Source: Marinobacter persicus | Lineage (GTDB): Bacteria; Pseudomonadota; Gammaproteobacteria; Pseudomonadales; Oleiphilaceae | DNA: 64,000 nt | Assembly (NCBI RefSeq): GCF_002934325.1 | Contig: NZ_PTIV01000013.1 | Location: 18,873-82,872, forward strand | Direction: 5' to 3' | Shown here: positions 54,017-62,910 of the stretch, in pieces | How the letters are laid out: each line of letters begins with the position of its first letter | Numbering within the stretch: the stretch's first letter is position 1 | Notes under the pieces: generated by a model | Seen by the model: the letters and a program-made list of their open reading frames with translations, nothing else | What the model was told of the DNA's origin: nothing | Database searches by the model: none | Made by a program: the position numbers and the translations under genes

Positions 54017-55333
54017 CTATTTGTTCGCCAGCTTTGCTCGCAGGGCCTGTTTGGCATGTTCTTCACCATGCACCAGCCGTATATCTTTCGGCTTTTCCTT
54101 CATCCCCGCCACAAACTCCACCAACCCTTGTTGGTCTGCGTGGGCGGAATAGCCGCCAATGGTTTCTACCTTCGCGCGGATGGTGTGCTTTTCGCCATCC
54201 AGCCATACGTAGCCGTTGTTGGGGCCGTAGCGCTGTATGTCGCGGCCGGGGGTGCCTTGGGCCTGGTAGCCGACGAAGAGTACATCGTGCCTTTCATCGC
54301 CCAGCATGGCTTTGAGGTAGTTGACGATGCGCCCGGCGTTGCACATTCCGCTGCCAGCGATAACGATGGCCGGGCGGGCGCTGCGGGCCAGGTGGTGGAC
54401 CATTTTCAGGTGTTCGTGGTGGCCTTCCACGGTTAGCAGGTTGTCGAAGGCCAGTGGTTTGCGGCCCTGTTGCAGCCGGGCGTGGGCTTCTTCGTCCCAG
54501 TAGGGTTGCAGTTCGCGGTAGGCGGCGGTGAATTTGGTCGCCAGGGGCGAATCGAGTATGACCGGCAGTTCGTCGCTGATGACATCTTCGAGTTCGTACA
54601 GCAGTTCCTGTGTTCTGCCGATGCTGAAGGCCGGGATGAGTACAGTGCCCTGATTTTTCAGGGCGCGGTCTATCGCGGCTTTCAGGCGGTGTTTTCGGTC
54701 TTCCCGGCTTTCGTGGTTGCGGTCGCCGTAGGTGCTTTCTAGTACCAGTATGTCGGCTTTTCCCGGTGATTCTGGCGCTGGCAGCAGTGGTGTATGGCTG
54801 GCGCCCAGGTCGCCGCTGAAGACGATGCGGGTGCCGTTGTGGTCAACCTCTACGTAAGCGGAGCCGAGTATGTGGCCGGCCCGTTGCAGGCGTATGCCTA
54901 CCCGGTGTTCCGGGGTGTCTATTACCCTGTGCCATTGGTTGTAGGGTAATGGCAGCAGGCGTTGTTCAATGGTGGCCAGGTATTGTTCCACCAGTTGCCT
55001 GTCGCGGCTGATGCCGAGCTTGAAGGCGTCTTCCAGTACCAGGGGCAGCAGTTTGGCCGAGGGCCGGGAGCAGATGATGGGCCCGCTGTAGCCGGCGGCC
55101 AGTAGCCAGGGTATGCGGCCCACATGGTCTATGTGTACGTGGGTGGCGATGAGTGCCTGGATGCCGCTGGTGTTGAAGTCGATTTCCTGGGTGTTGCGCG
55201 TGTTGCCGGCTTCCTGGCCCTGGAACAGGCCGCAATCTATTAACAGGCTGTTTTCAGGGTCTATGTGCAACTGGTGACAGGAGCCGGTTACGCCAGTTTT
55301 GGCGCCGTGATGTTCAATGTTGACGGTTGGCAT
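54017..55333 (-). CDS. Metallo-beta-lactamase/beta-CASP RNase
   Basis: 438 residues. Metal motif HVHIDHVG near residue 70, SGDLGASH, a beta-CASP region with LVLESTYGDR and the Arg/His motifs GSGMCNAGRI and HADQQGL at the end. Such proteins process RNA as RNase J/YSH1-like nucleases. ATG 55333 is chosen because MPTVNIEHHGAKTGVTGS is the family start. 19 nt downstream of wzz; a role for it in glycan regulation is unproven. Confidence 0.88.
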   Translation of the reverse strand: MPTVNIEHHGAKTGVTGSCHQLHIDPENSLLIDCGLFQGQEAGNTRNTQEIDFNTSGIQALIATHVHIDHVGRIPWLLAAGYSGPIICSRPSAKLLPLVLEDAFKLGISRDRQLVEQYLATIEQRLLPLPYNQWHRVIDTPEHRVGIRLQRAGHILGSAYVEVDHNGTRIVFSGDLGASHTPLLPAPESPGKADILVLESTYGDRNHESREDRKHRLKAAIDRALKNQGTVLIPAFSIGRTQELLYELEDVISDELPVILDSPLATKFTAAYRELQPYWDEEAHARLQQGRKPLAFDNLLTVEGHHEHLKMVHHLARSARPAIVIAGSGMCNAGRIVNYLKAMLGDERHDVLFVGYQAQGTPGRDIQRYGPNNGYVWLDGEKHTIRAKVETIGGYSAHADQQGLVEFVAGMKEKPKDIRLVHGEEHAKQALRAKLANK

Positions 55334-55352
55334 TCCTTTGCCCTCTATGTGT

Positions 55353-56315
55353 TTAAGCTTTTGCCTCGTTTCGTTCTTTTCCTGAGCGAATGAAGGCAAT
55401 GACAAATACGGTAAACACGCCGAGCATGCCGCCTAGCATGGTGGCTACGATGGCGATGAGGGCGCGTTTGGGTTCGCTTTTTTCTTGCGGTACCACGGCC
55501 GGGTCGACGGTTTTGAAGATGTATTCGTTCTGGGCGTTGGCCAGCATCACAGTGCGGGTTTCGCTTTCGATCAGCTGGTAGAACACTTGTTGCATGCCGG
55601 CGATGTTGGTTTCGCTGAGTTTTTCTTCCAGGTAGGCGATGCGGGCTTCGGCTTCGTTTACGTCTTGCTCGCGCATGTGTTCGTTGATGTCGTGTACGAG
55701 TTTTTCAGCCCAGTCCGCAGCCACTGGGGGCGCCTGGCTTTTGATGCTGAGGGTGATCATGCCCGTTTCATCGTTACTGGAGATGCTCAGGTGCTCTTTG
55801 AAAGCCTTTACCAGGTCCCAGTCGGTGGGCTTGAGGCTTTCGCCCTCTTCATCGGTGAGCCATTCCTGTGTTTCCGGGTTATAGACTTCTTCGTTAATCA
55901 CCCACGCTTCCCGCTCCATGTTCCAGCCTTCAGTGGCCATGAGCGGCACGGTGAGGTTGTGGCGATGGATGAAGTCCGTCAGAAAGGCGCGGGATTGCAG
56001 CACTTCTTTGGCCATGGTGGTTTTGCCTGAGCCACCGCCGCCGAGGTTGACCCCGGCCAGGCTGGCCAGGCCACCGAGTTGGCCGCTGATGCTCGGGCCA
56101 CTGCCTTCGCTCTGGGCCGGAGCCAGCAGCACGCTGGCCTGGTAGATGTTGGGCTTACTCAGGGCGTAGAACACGCCGGCAGCGGCAAACACGATGGTGA
56201 ACAGGATGATAATCCACTTGCCCCGCCACAGAGTGGCGAAGAGTTCGCGGAGGTCGATTTCATCATCCGGGTAGTATTGCTGCTGCGGTGCCTGGCTGAT
56301 TACTGGTTGATTCAT
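55353..56315 (-). CDS. wzz: Wzz-type chain-length regulator
   Basis: 320 residues. Two membrane helices (about 33-52 and 287-308) flank a periplasmic coiled coil domain. N-terminal DEIDLRELFATLWRGKW is the Wzz signature, and PxxPxxP-like DPAVVPQEKSEPKRA precedes helix 2. Sets polymer length with Wzy. Its start overlaps the wza stop by 1 nt (TAATG). No tyrosine-kinase domain is fused or adjacent, unlike Wzc. Confidence 0.92.
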   Translation of the reverse strand: MNQPVISQAPQQQYYPDDEIDLRELFATLWRGKWIIILFTIVFAAAGVFYALSKPNIYQASVLLAPAQSEGSGPSISGQLGGLASLAGVNLGGGGSGKTTMAKEVLQSRAFLTDFIHRHNLTVPLMATEGWNMEREAWVINEEVYNPETQEWLTDEEGESLKPTDWDLVKAFKEHLSISSNDETGMITLSIKSQAPPVAADWAEKLVHDINEHMREQDVNEAEARIAYLEEKLSETNIAGMQQVFYQLIESETRTVMLANAQNEYIFKTVDPAVVPQEKSEPKRALIAIVATMLGGMLGVFTVFVIAFIRSGKERNEAKA

Positions 56316-58882
56316 TACAGGTTACCCACTGCTGCGGCGCCAAGGGCCATCTGGTAAACGATCTGGCTGACGTTGGTCCAGAGCTCCAGCTGGTTCAGGC
56401 GATCTACGTCGATTGGCATAATGATGGTATCGCCCGGTTCCAGTCGGCTGCCACCGCCACCAAACCAGTTGCTTCGCTGGGGCAGCATGACTGAGCCGTC
56501 AGCTTTGACCACGTACACACGGTCTTCGTCGGCCTGTGGTGTGGGGCCGCCGGAGCGTTCAAGGTAATCCTCCACGCTCAGACCTTCGGTGTGCAGATGG
56601 CTGGTCGGGTATTGAACCTCGCCGAGTACGGTAACCGCCTGCGGGATCATTGGGACGGTCAGTTTGTCGCCATCTTGCAGGCGAATGGCTTGGTATTGCT
56701 CGTTTTCCAATACTGCGGGAAGGTCAATTACCATACGACCGACAGGCCGGCTATCCTGAACATCTTCCAGCAACCCCTGCACTTGCTGAACCCGTTGAGC
56801 GTTATCTCCACCGAAGCTATCACCTTCCAGTTGAATGCCCAACAAATTGCCTTTTAAACGCTGTTCTGCTTCGCGCAACCGCTGTGCTTCGAGCTGGCGT
56901 AATTTTTCACGGGTAAAGATGGCCCCGCGAGGGAAGGCATTAGCGGTCAAACCACCGGCACGCTGAAGTACTTCAGCCAGGGTTTCTCCGTCGCGGAAGG
57001 TGTATTCGCCCGGGTAACGGACTTCGCCTTCAAGCGTGACAGTGCGGGTTTTGCTGAATTCCGGGATGGCTTTAACAAGAATGCGATCGCGGCTTTTGAG
57101 CGTAATACTGGTTTCACCAGCCATGGCCTTGGCCAGATTCACGTCCAGGATGGTGGTCTGGCCAATACCGTCTTCGTCCGTGGTATAGCGGGCCACTTCG
57201 GCTTGCAGCAGCGAGGCCGAATCTTTCAGCCCACCGGCCACGAATACTGCGTCTGCCAGGCTACGGCTCGCCGGCAAAGGGTACTGGCCAGGATACCTAA
57301 CGGGGCCGGAGATATTGATGACCTGCTGGGGGGATGCCGGCGTGGCTTGGGTTTTCAAGCGCTCGATGACCGGGGCAAACAGTTTACGGCGGGTGTAGGC
57401 CTCTGGGTCGTTTTCTGTCTCTTTGGTCTTTTCAGTTCTGGTTTGAGCCTTGCTTTCCTCACCTTTCTCCGCTTCCTTCTCTTCGATGTCTACCTTGCCA
57501 ACATCAGAGAAAAACAACAGCCGGTCTTTTTCGTGAAGCACCAGATCATACTGGCTACCGGGGTTACGGACAGCTTCACGAAGGCGCAGGTTCAGAACAG
57601 AGATCTGATCGGTTCTCGGGTTGGTGCGAACAATGGCTGCGTAGTCTTTGTCGGCAATGGGCAACAGATCTGCGTCCAGGTTATCCACAACCGAGCTCAC
57701 ACGCATTCCCGGCATCCAGGCAAACTTTCCCGGGCGAGTGGCGGCGCCCTGAATTTCGACGTACTGGCCAGTGATGTCCGAGATGGAGGCGATGCTAACC
57801 AGATCCCCAGGCAGGACGCGGGCATTCTTGCCTTTGGCTTCGGTGTAGTCGGCCTCGGCAATGATGCGCAGGAAATCGTCGTTGGTGCGTTCGATCGTCA
57901 CTCGTTGTGGATAGGCCTGTGGCGTGAGGCCACCAGCCATGCGGATGAGTTCAGCCAAGGTGTTCTCGCCGTCCAGTTCGTACAGGGCCGGGCGGTAGAT
58001 TTCGCCTTCAATGCCCACTCGCTGCCCGACTGGCGGAATGAAAATGACGTCGCCGGCTTGCAGGCGGTCGTCGTTGGAGCTGTCACCTTTGAGTAGCAAG
58101 TTGTACAAGTCCAGCTCGTTGATGACTTTGCCGTCACGCTTGAGCTGCACATTGCGCAGCGAACCGGTTTGTTTGATACCACCGGATACGTACAGGGCAT
58201 TGGTAATGGTGGACAGGGAACTAACGCTATAGGAGCCGGGATTACGGGCTTCGCCGAGCACAAACACACGCATGCTCCGCAGCGCACCGAGAGAAACACT
58301 GGCCTGCACGCCAATGTATTGCTCCTGCACTCGAGTACGGATTTGTTCGCGTGCTTCTTCAAAACTGAGGCCTGCGACGCTAAGCGGGCCTGAATCCGGG
58401 AAATTGATCGTGCCGTCTCTGCCCACCGGCAGTTCCAGGTTGCGGTTTTCTTTGCCCCACAGTTGCACCTGCAGGGTATCGCCGGGGCCGAGGGTGTAGT
58501 TTTGCGGCACGGGAATTTCGGTGACTGGTGCGAAGGTGGTGGGCTCTCCGCTGAACAGGTCGTAACCGTAGGGTTTCAGGCCTTTGTTTTTCTCAGCTTG
58601 CTTTTGTTCTGCCTCTTTTTCCTGCAGATCTTTTTCTAGCTGCTCGCTGCTGGTTTCGCCATCGCCCTGGCTTTTGACCACCTCTACTTGCTGCGGGCGC
58701 TGGCTGGATTGGCCGCTGCCGGTGATGTCGCTCAGGTTGATACCATATTGTCGGGCAAGCGCTTGTTGCTGAGCCTTGGGGAGGCTTTTGAAGCGCTCAA
58801 TTTGCTCGGGACTGATGGACTGGGCGTGGGCTGCTAGGGGCAGCAGCAGGGCTAACGGTAGCAGGAGTTTTTTCAGATTCAC
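56315..58882 (-). CDS. wza: Large Wza-type outer-membrane polysaccharide exporter (SLBB repeats)
   Basis: 855 residues, more than twice E. coli Wza (379). N-terminal signal peptide (MNLKKLLLPLALLLPLAAHA) with no lipobox Cys. A PES domain (about 125-200, NYTLGPGDTLQVQLWG) then several SLBB repeats such as VFVLGEARNPGSYSVSS. Large size resembles OtnA/WbfF of Vibrio cholerae O139. Exports polysaccharide to the surface. Followed by wzz, preceded by wzi. Confidence 0.9.
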   Translation of the reverse strand: MNLKKLLLPLALLLPLAAHAQSISPEQIERFKSLPKAQQQALARQYGINLSDITGSGQSSQRPQQVEVVKSQGDGETSSEQLEKDLQEKEAEQKQAEKNKGLKPYGYDLFSGEPTTFAPVTEIPVPQNYTLGPGDTLQVQLWGKENRNLELPVGRDGTINFPDSGPLSVAGLSFEEAREQIRTRVQEQYIGVQASVSLGALRSMRVFVLGEARNPGSYSVSSLSTITNALYVSGGIKQTGSLRNVQLKRDGKVINELDLYNLLLKGDSSNDDRLQAGDVIFIPPVGQRVGIEGEIYRPALYELDGENTLAELIRMAGGLTPQAYPQRVTIERTNDDFLRIIAEADYTEAKGKNARVLPGDLVSIASISDITGQYVEIQGAATRPGKFAWMPGMRVSSVVDNLDADLLPIADKDYAAIVRTNPRTDQISVLNLRLREAVRNPGSQYDLVLHEKDRLLFFSDVGKVDIEEKEAEKGEESKAQTRTEKTKETENDPEAYTRRKLFAPVIERLKTQATPASPQQVINISGPVRYPGQYPLPASRSLADAVFVAGGLKDSASLLQAEVARYTTDEDGIGQTTILDVNLAKAMAGETSITLKSRDRILVKAIPEFSKTRTVTLEGEVRYPGEYTFRDGETLAEVLQRAGGLTANAFPRGAIFTREKLRQLEAQRLREAEQRLKGNLLGIQLEGDSFGGDNAQRVQQVQGLLEDVQDSRPVGRMVIDLPAVLENEQYQAIRLQDGDKLTVPMIPQAVTVLGEVQYPTSHLHTEGLSVEDYLERSGGPTPQADEDRVYVVKADGSVMLPQRSNWFGGGGSRLEPGDTIIMPIDVDRLNQLELWTNVSQIVYQMALGAAAVGNL

Positions 58883-58906
58883 GGTGTTGGAGTCCGGTTT
58901 GTAACG

Positions 58907-60385
58907 TTAGAAACGGTAGGTCCAGCTGGCGCTGGCTGAGAGCTGGTCTTTTTCGCCGCTGATGTATTCGATGGCTTTGTCGCTGGCTTGAAGGCTGATG
59001 TCTAACCAGCCATTAAGCACTTCAGTGCCGTAACCAAGGTTGGCGATGGCCACTTTTTGGCCTTTGATTGGCACGTTGTAGAATACGTCCGGGTCTGTGC
59101 CCTGTGGCATGGCCTGGCCAGCTTTGTTCAACTCTGCATAGGTCACTCTTGCACTTAGATTACTGCCAGTGGTCATGAAGTGGTACGCGCCCAAGGTGAT
59201 GGCTTCAGCATCGCCTTCCAGACTGGTGGCCTGATTGCGGCCATAATAGCGATAACCGGTTTGATAGCGGCTATGGTCATAGGTGATGCCCGGCCTGGCT
59301 TCGCCCAGAAAATCGTCGGCTGTGGTGTTGGCGTATTCCAGAAACCATTGCTGGTCGGCTTCGAACCACTGTGTGGTCCAGTCAGCGCCTAATAGCCAGG
59401 ACTTACGCGAGGGGAAGGCGCCAGCTTCGTCTTCACCCATTATCTGAGCGTACAGGCCAATGGTTTGGTCGCCGATGGTGAAACCGTAACGGGCATCAAT
59501 GCTGCCAAGCTGGTTACCGGGGTCGTTCGCGCCATTTTGGCCGTTATCTTTGCCGGTAAACGCATCCCAGAGTGTGGAAAAGCCTTCTGGACGGCCTTCG
59601 CCGCCATACATGATGGCGCGAGAGAAGCCGATATCCAGGTTATCGATAGGCTGAAACGCCAAGCGCACGCCCATAAGCTTGGCGTCTGGGACTTGGCGGC
59701 TGCTTTCATACTGGCCAAGGAAGGCGGTGAACTGCCATGGCCCAATCCAGTTCAGCCATTCGGTCTCTGGTGCTTCGGTACGGTTGCGGCTGAGCCACAC
59801 TGTCGGCATGGGGCGGGCGTTGTTCGAGAGAATCAGGCTGGACTGCCAACCCGGCCCCCACCAGCGGTCAATGGCGCCGGCGCCAAGCACCCAGTTGCAG
59901 GGGTTAACGGCGAGATAGGAACCGTCCAGGCGCAGCTCTTTATCGTCATCTGGCTCATGGGTGTAGGTGGGGTTCAAGCCCAGCCCCCAAAAGCTGCCTT
60001 GCCATTGCAGGTTAACGCTGGTTTCGGCTTTGCCGGTGCCGGTTTGTTCAAAACCGGTGATGCCGAGCACTTCGTTTTGGGCGCGCACGTTGAACTCGCC
60101 GCGAAAACCTTCAGTGGCTTGCTGCTCTTTTTCAAAACTCAGGTAGGCGGAAGCCATACCCACCGCTTGCTGATCTTGCGCGGCGCTTTGTTTTCCAGCG
60201 GTCGCGTCGACCCAACTGATCGGCCAAGTGGTTATTGAGGCTTCGATATGGCCTCGGTCGGCAAGCTTCTGGATAGCAAATCTCGCCCTGGCATCACCGG
60301 GCTTTACCCATGGGGCTGCTACTGCTGAATATGCGTTCAGACACGCTACCGCCCCACCGACCAGGGCCCAGTGCTTTAAGGACAT
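58907..60385 (-). CDS. wzi: Wzi-family outer-membrane capsule assembly protein
   Basis: 492 residues. Signal peptide to about residue 23 (SAVAAPW), then a beta-barrel of 18 predicted strands typical of Wzi, such as VNLQWQGSFWGLGLNPTY, and a terminal aromatic WTYRF. Wzi anchors capsule to the outer membrane. The ops element at 60342-60353 lies inside its signal-peptide codons. It starts a three-gene operon (wzi-wza-wzz, then the MBL gene). Confidence 0.9.
   Translation of the reverse strand: MSLKHWALVGGAVACLNAYSAVAAPWVKPGDARARFAIQKLADRGHIEASITTWPISWVDATAGKQSAAQDQQAVGMASAYLSFEKEQQATEGFRGEFNVRAQNEVLGITGFEQTGTGKAETSVNLQWQGSFWGLGLNPTYTHEPDDDKELRLDGSYLAVNPCNWVLGAGAIDRWWGPGWQSSLILSNNARPMPTVWLSRNRTEAPETEWLNWIGPWQFTAFLGQYESSRQVPDAKLMGVRLAFQPIDNLDIGFSRAIMYGGEGRPEGFSTLWDAFTGKDNGQNGANDPGNQLGSIDARYGFTIGDQTIGLYAQIMGEDEAGAFPSRKSWLLGADWTTQWFEADQQWFLEYANTTADDFLGEARPGITYDHSRYQTGYRYYGRNQATSLEGDAEAITLGAYHFMTTGSNLSARVTYAELNKAGQAMPQGTDPDVFYNVPIKGQKVAIANLGYGTEVLNGWLDISLQASDKAIEYISGEKDQLSASASWTYRF
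60342..60353 (-). promoter_or_regulatory. ops element within wzi
   Basis: Second exact GGCGGTAGCGTG on the minus strand, 33-44 nt inside the wzi coding sequence and about 142-153 nt after the predicted start site. It encodes GGAVACLN in the signal peptide, so coding and RfaH recruitment may share bases. Confidence 0.8.
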
Positions 60386-60705
60386 GAAAATTGACTTTTT
60401 CGATGCAACTTAAGACAGGGCCTTTAAAAGCAGGGGCATATTTCCCCCAACGAATCCCTGTCGGTTAATAGAGCTGATACTGATATTGAAAAACCGTCGC
60501 AATTGTACGTATCCCGGCGCGACAAGCAAGTGACAATTTTTCCTTGCGCACCAAAATCAGGCACTTACATGCGTAACAAATTGTTAACATGTAGCATAAA
60601 CACACACTTTGATCGATTTTTGAACGATTGAAAGGAAGCAGAGAGCCTGGGTGCAATGAAATACAAGCAGCAAGGAGCCCCTTACTGAACCAGCAGCAGG
60701 GAAAC
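60386..60705 (-). promoter_or_regulatory. 320-nt leader with promoter of the wzi operon
   Basis: Between rfaH and wzi. A minus-strand sigma-70 match: -35 TTGCTT (60524-60529), 16-nt spacer, -10 TACAAT (60502-60507), start near 60495, leaving a leader of about 110 nt. No gene seen. AT-rich, so H-NS/MvaT binding is possible. Confidence 0.45.
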
Positions 60706-61185
60706 TTATGGTTTCAAGGCAGAGACAGGCACACTTACGGTTTGCTGTTTTTGCATGAAGGTAATCAATACAATCGCACGTTCTTCGCCGTCGTAGGCCT
60801 GGAAAATGGCATTTATGCCTTTGAACGGGCCTTCTTCAAGCCCAACTTTCTGGCCTTTTTTGATACCACCCTGCTCAGCCACTTTAGCCATGCTCGCTTT
60901 TATTTGATCGATGACAGCATCGTCTACGGGCATCGGTTTGCCCGCGAAACTGACAACACGCAGAACACCCAAGGTCGAGCGTAACTTTGACCACACAGGA
61001 TCAGTTTGCTCAAGGTTAATAAAAATGTAGCCAGGAAAGAGCGGCTCCAGGCGTTTTTGACGCTTACCCGAGCGAATTTTCTCTACCTCTATCTTCGGGT
61101 AAAAACACGAAACTTCTTGGTTTTGGAGATTATGAAAAGCGCGGTCGCCCTGTGCGGGCTTGTGTTGAAGCACGTACCAAGTCAT
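60706..61185 (-). CDS. rfaH: Transcription antiterminator RfaH
   Basis: 159 residues, close to E. coli RfaH (162). N-terminal NGN domain beginning MTWYVLQHKPAQGDRA, FYPKIEVEKI and PLFPGYIFI; C-terminal KOW domain from about residue 105 (KKGQKVGLEEGPFKG). Specialised NusG paralogue that binds ops DNA and makes polymerase and the ribosome read through long operons. It lies just beyond wzi, and its target ops elements are at 60342 and 47700. Confidence 0.95.
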   Translation of the reverse strand: MTWYVLQHKPAQGDRAFHNLQNQEVSCFYPKIEVEKIRSGKRQKRLEPLFPGYIFINLEQTDPVWSKLRSTLGVLRVVSFAGKPMPVDDAVIDQIKASMAKVAEQGGIKKGQKVGLEEGPFKGINAIFQAYDGEERAIVLITFMQKQQTVSVPVSALKP

Positions 61186-61188
61186 AGC

Positions 61189-61956
61189 TCAAAGATACCA
61201 ACTTCCGGCGGCAATGAACCAGGGATTCAACACGTTCTCTTTGCCATATTTCAACGGTTCACCCTCTAACGTTTGCACCTTCCCTCCAGCCGCTGCAAGC
61301 ACGGCATGCGCGGCGGCGGTGTCCCATTCGCAAGTAGGGCCCATGCGTGGGTAGATATCCGCATGGCCTTCGGCAATGCGGCAGAATTTCAGGGAGCTGC
61401 CCGCCTGCACGGTTTCATGAGACCCAAGCTTGGCGATGAAGGCGCGGGTGTCTTCGTTCAGGTGGTTCTTGCTGGCTACCACTCGCAAGCTGTCTCGCAG
61501 CTCCGCTACGCGGATGTGGCGGGCTTTTCCGGTGCGATCTCGCTTGTAGGCACCCTCGCCTTTTACGCCCCAGTAGGCTTCTTTCAGCGCAGGCGCGATC
61601 ACCACCCCCATCACCGGCTCGCCGTCTTCAATCATGGCAATATTTATGGTGAACTCACCGGTGCGCTGGGTGAAGTCCTTGGTGCCGTCGATGGGGTCCA
61701 CCAGCCAGAAACGGCGCCAGTGTTTGCGTTCTTCCCAGGGCGCTTCGGCACTTTCCTCTGAAACGATGGGAATATCCCGGGCAACACGGCGCAGGCCTTG
61801 AACAATAATATCGTTTGCGGCGAGGTCTGCTGCGGTAATGGGGCTGTTATCTTCCTTGAAATGCACTTTGAATTCGGACTGGTAAATATGAAGCACTTTT
61901 TCGCTGGCTTCGTCGGCAATCCTGATCACATCCGGGAGGAGGGAGCTGTAGCGCAT
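61189..61956 (-). CDS. cysQ: 3'(2'),5'-bisphosphate nucleotidase CysQ
   Basis: 255 residues, inositol-monophosphatase fold. Metal motif DPIDGTKDF and WDTAAAHAVLAAAGG. Hydrolyses PAP to AMP in sulfate assimilation. ATG 61956 with AGGA upstream was chosen over a farther ATG at 61971 without a ribosome site. Three nucleotides from the rfaH start; rfaH and cysQ are probably co-transcribed, unusual for rfaH. Confidence 0.92.
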   Translation of the reverse strand: MRYSSLLPDVIRIADEASEKVLHIYQSEFKVHFKEDNSPITAADLAANDIIVQGLRRVARDIPIVSEESAEAPWEERKHWRRFWLVDPIDGTKDFTQRTGEFTINIAMIEDGEPVMGVVIAPALKEAYWGVKGEGAYKRDRTGKARHIRVAELRDSLRVVASKNHLNEDTRAFIAKLGSHETVQAGSSLKFCRIAEGHADIYPRMGPTCEWDTAAAHAVLAAAGGKVQTLEGEPLKYGKENVLNPWFIAAGSWYL

Positions 61957-61979
61957 GGTGGCGTCCTGCATGGATAAAT

Positions 61980-62171
61980 TTATGCTGCATGACTGCGCAG
62001 AAGCGGCCAGGCACCCTGCTTTGATGCTTCCAGGATGACGATTTCCACGATGGTGCCGTCGTCGGCATAACTGATGTGGGTGTTCCAATCCTGGGACGCT
62101 TCTTTGGCAATAGGTTTCTCCGAAAGATGAAGCACTAAGATGTCATCGTCTTCGTGGTATGTCGTTCTCAT
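61980..62171 (-). CDS. DUF2283 family protein
   Basis: 63 residues. TTYHEDDDILVLHLSEKPI and TIVEIVILEASK match DUF2283, small proteins often paired with DUF4258 in TA-like couples. GGGAGG lies just before ATG 62171. Overlaps by 4 nt (ATGA) with the mini-frame upstream that could be its partner. Confidence 0.78.
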   Translation of the reverse strand: MRTTYHEDDDILVLHLSEKPIAKEASQDWNTHISYADDGTIVEIVILEASKQGAWPLLRSHAA

Positions 62172-62245
62172 TGCTCTCCCTCCCATGAAAAATGGTGCAT
62201 GGCGGTTTTCACTACCAGCCGGTCTTCCAAGACTACGCCAAGCAT
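62168..62245 (-). other. 25-codon mini-frame, possible DUF4258 relic
   Basis: Frame MLGVVLEDRLVVKTAMHHFS with five more residues then TGA, overlapping DUF2283 by 4 nt. The VVLEDRLVVKTAM pattern is like the C-terminal strand of DUF4258 toxins, but too short to be sure. The gap from 62246 to 62386 shows nothing else. Confidence 0.35.
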
Positions 62246-62386
62246 AGCAAGTTATCGGTTCGCCCCGAAAAATATTTTGCAATCCAAAGCATTATGTCGT
62301 CCTTATATCCCGCTTCAAGTAATGCAGACAACTCTGTTTCCGTTATATTCCTCGTGGATTCAACCAATAACCGCAGCACCGCTCAT

Positions 62387-62776
62387 TCATAGTGCTCCGG
62401 AATATTCACCCCAGAACACCTCCGCCGGTGTCCGGTAACCCAGTCGTTTCCTGGGCCGGTTATTCAACTGTTCAACCACTCGGTTAATGTGTGTCTGAGA
62501 CAGCTTCGCGAAGTTCGTTCCTTTCGGGTAGTACTGGCGCAGCAAGCCGTTCGTATTTTCATTCGTGCCCCGCTGGCCCGAGCAGTATGGGTCACAAAAA
62601 TAGGCAGCCAAGTCCAACTCTTTAGCCACCCGTTCGTGTTCCGCAAACTCGCTGCCGTTGTCCAGTGTCAGTGTTTTCGCAGCACCTCGGATTGGGCTCA
62701 AAAGCCTGATCACAGTGCGCGTTGTCTGGTTGGCCGTAAATCGCTTTACCCCGGATTTCTCACAGCCACCCTGCAA
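62387..62776 (-). mobile_element. IS30-family transposase, C-terminal fragment
   Basis: 130 codons. Second catalytic Asp in TLTLDNGSEFAEHE and Glu in GTNENTNGLLRQYYP, with NNRPRKRLGYRTPAEVF at the end, which is the C-terminal DDE half of IS30 transposases. The N-terminal HTH and first Asp are missing. No flanking inverted repeats checked. A dead fragment. Confidence 0.85.
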
Positions 62777-62910
62777 GTCTCGCAGACTAAGCGGGTGACC
62801 GCCATGACCGCTCAGATGTGGGCACGATTGATTAATAATTAATCATTTTTTGTCGTTTGGATACACTGCCCCCTTTCCCCCATTGCGTCGGGCCGGGGGA
62901 GCCCGGGCAT

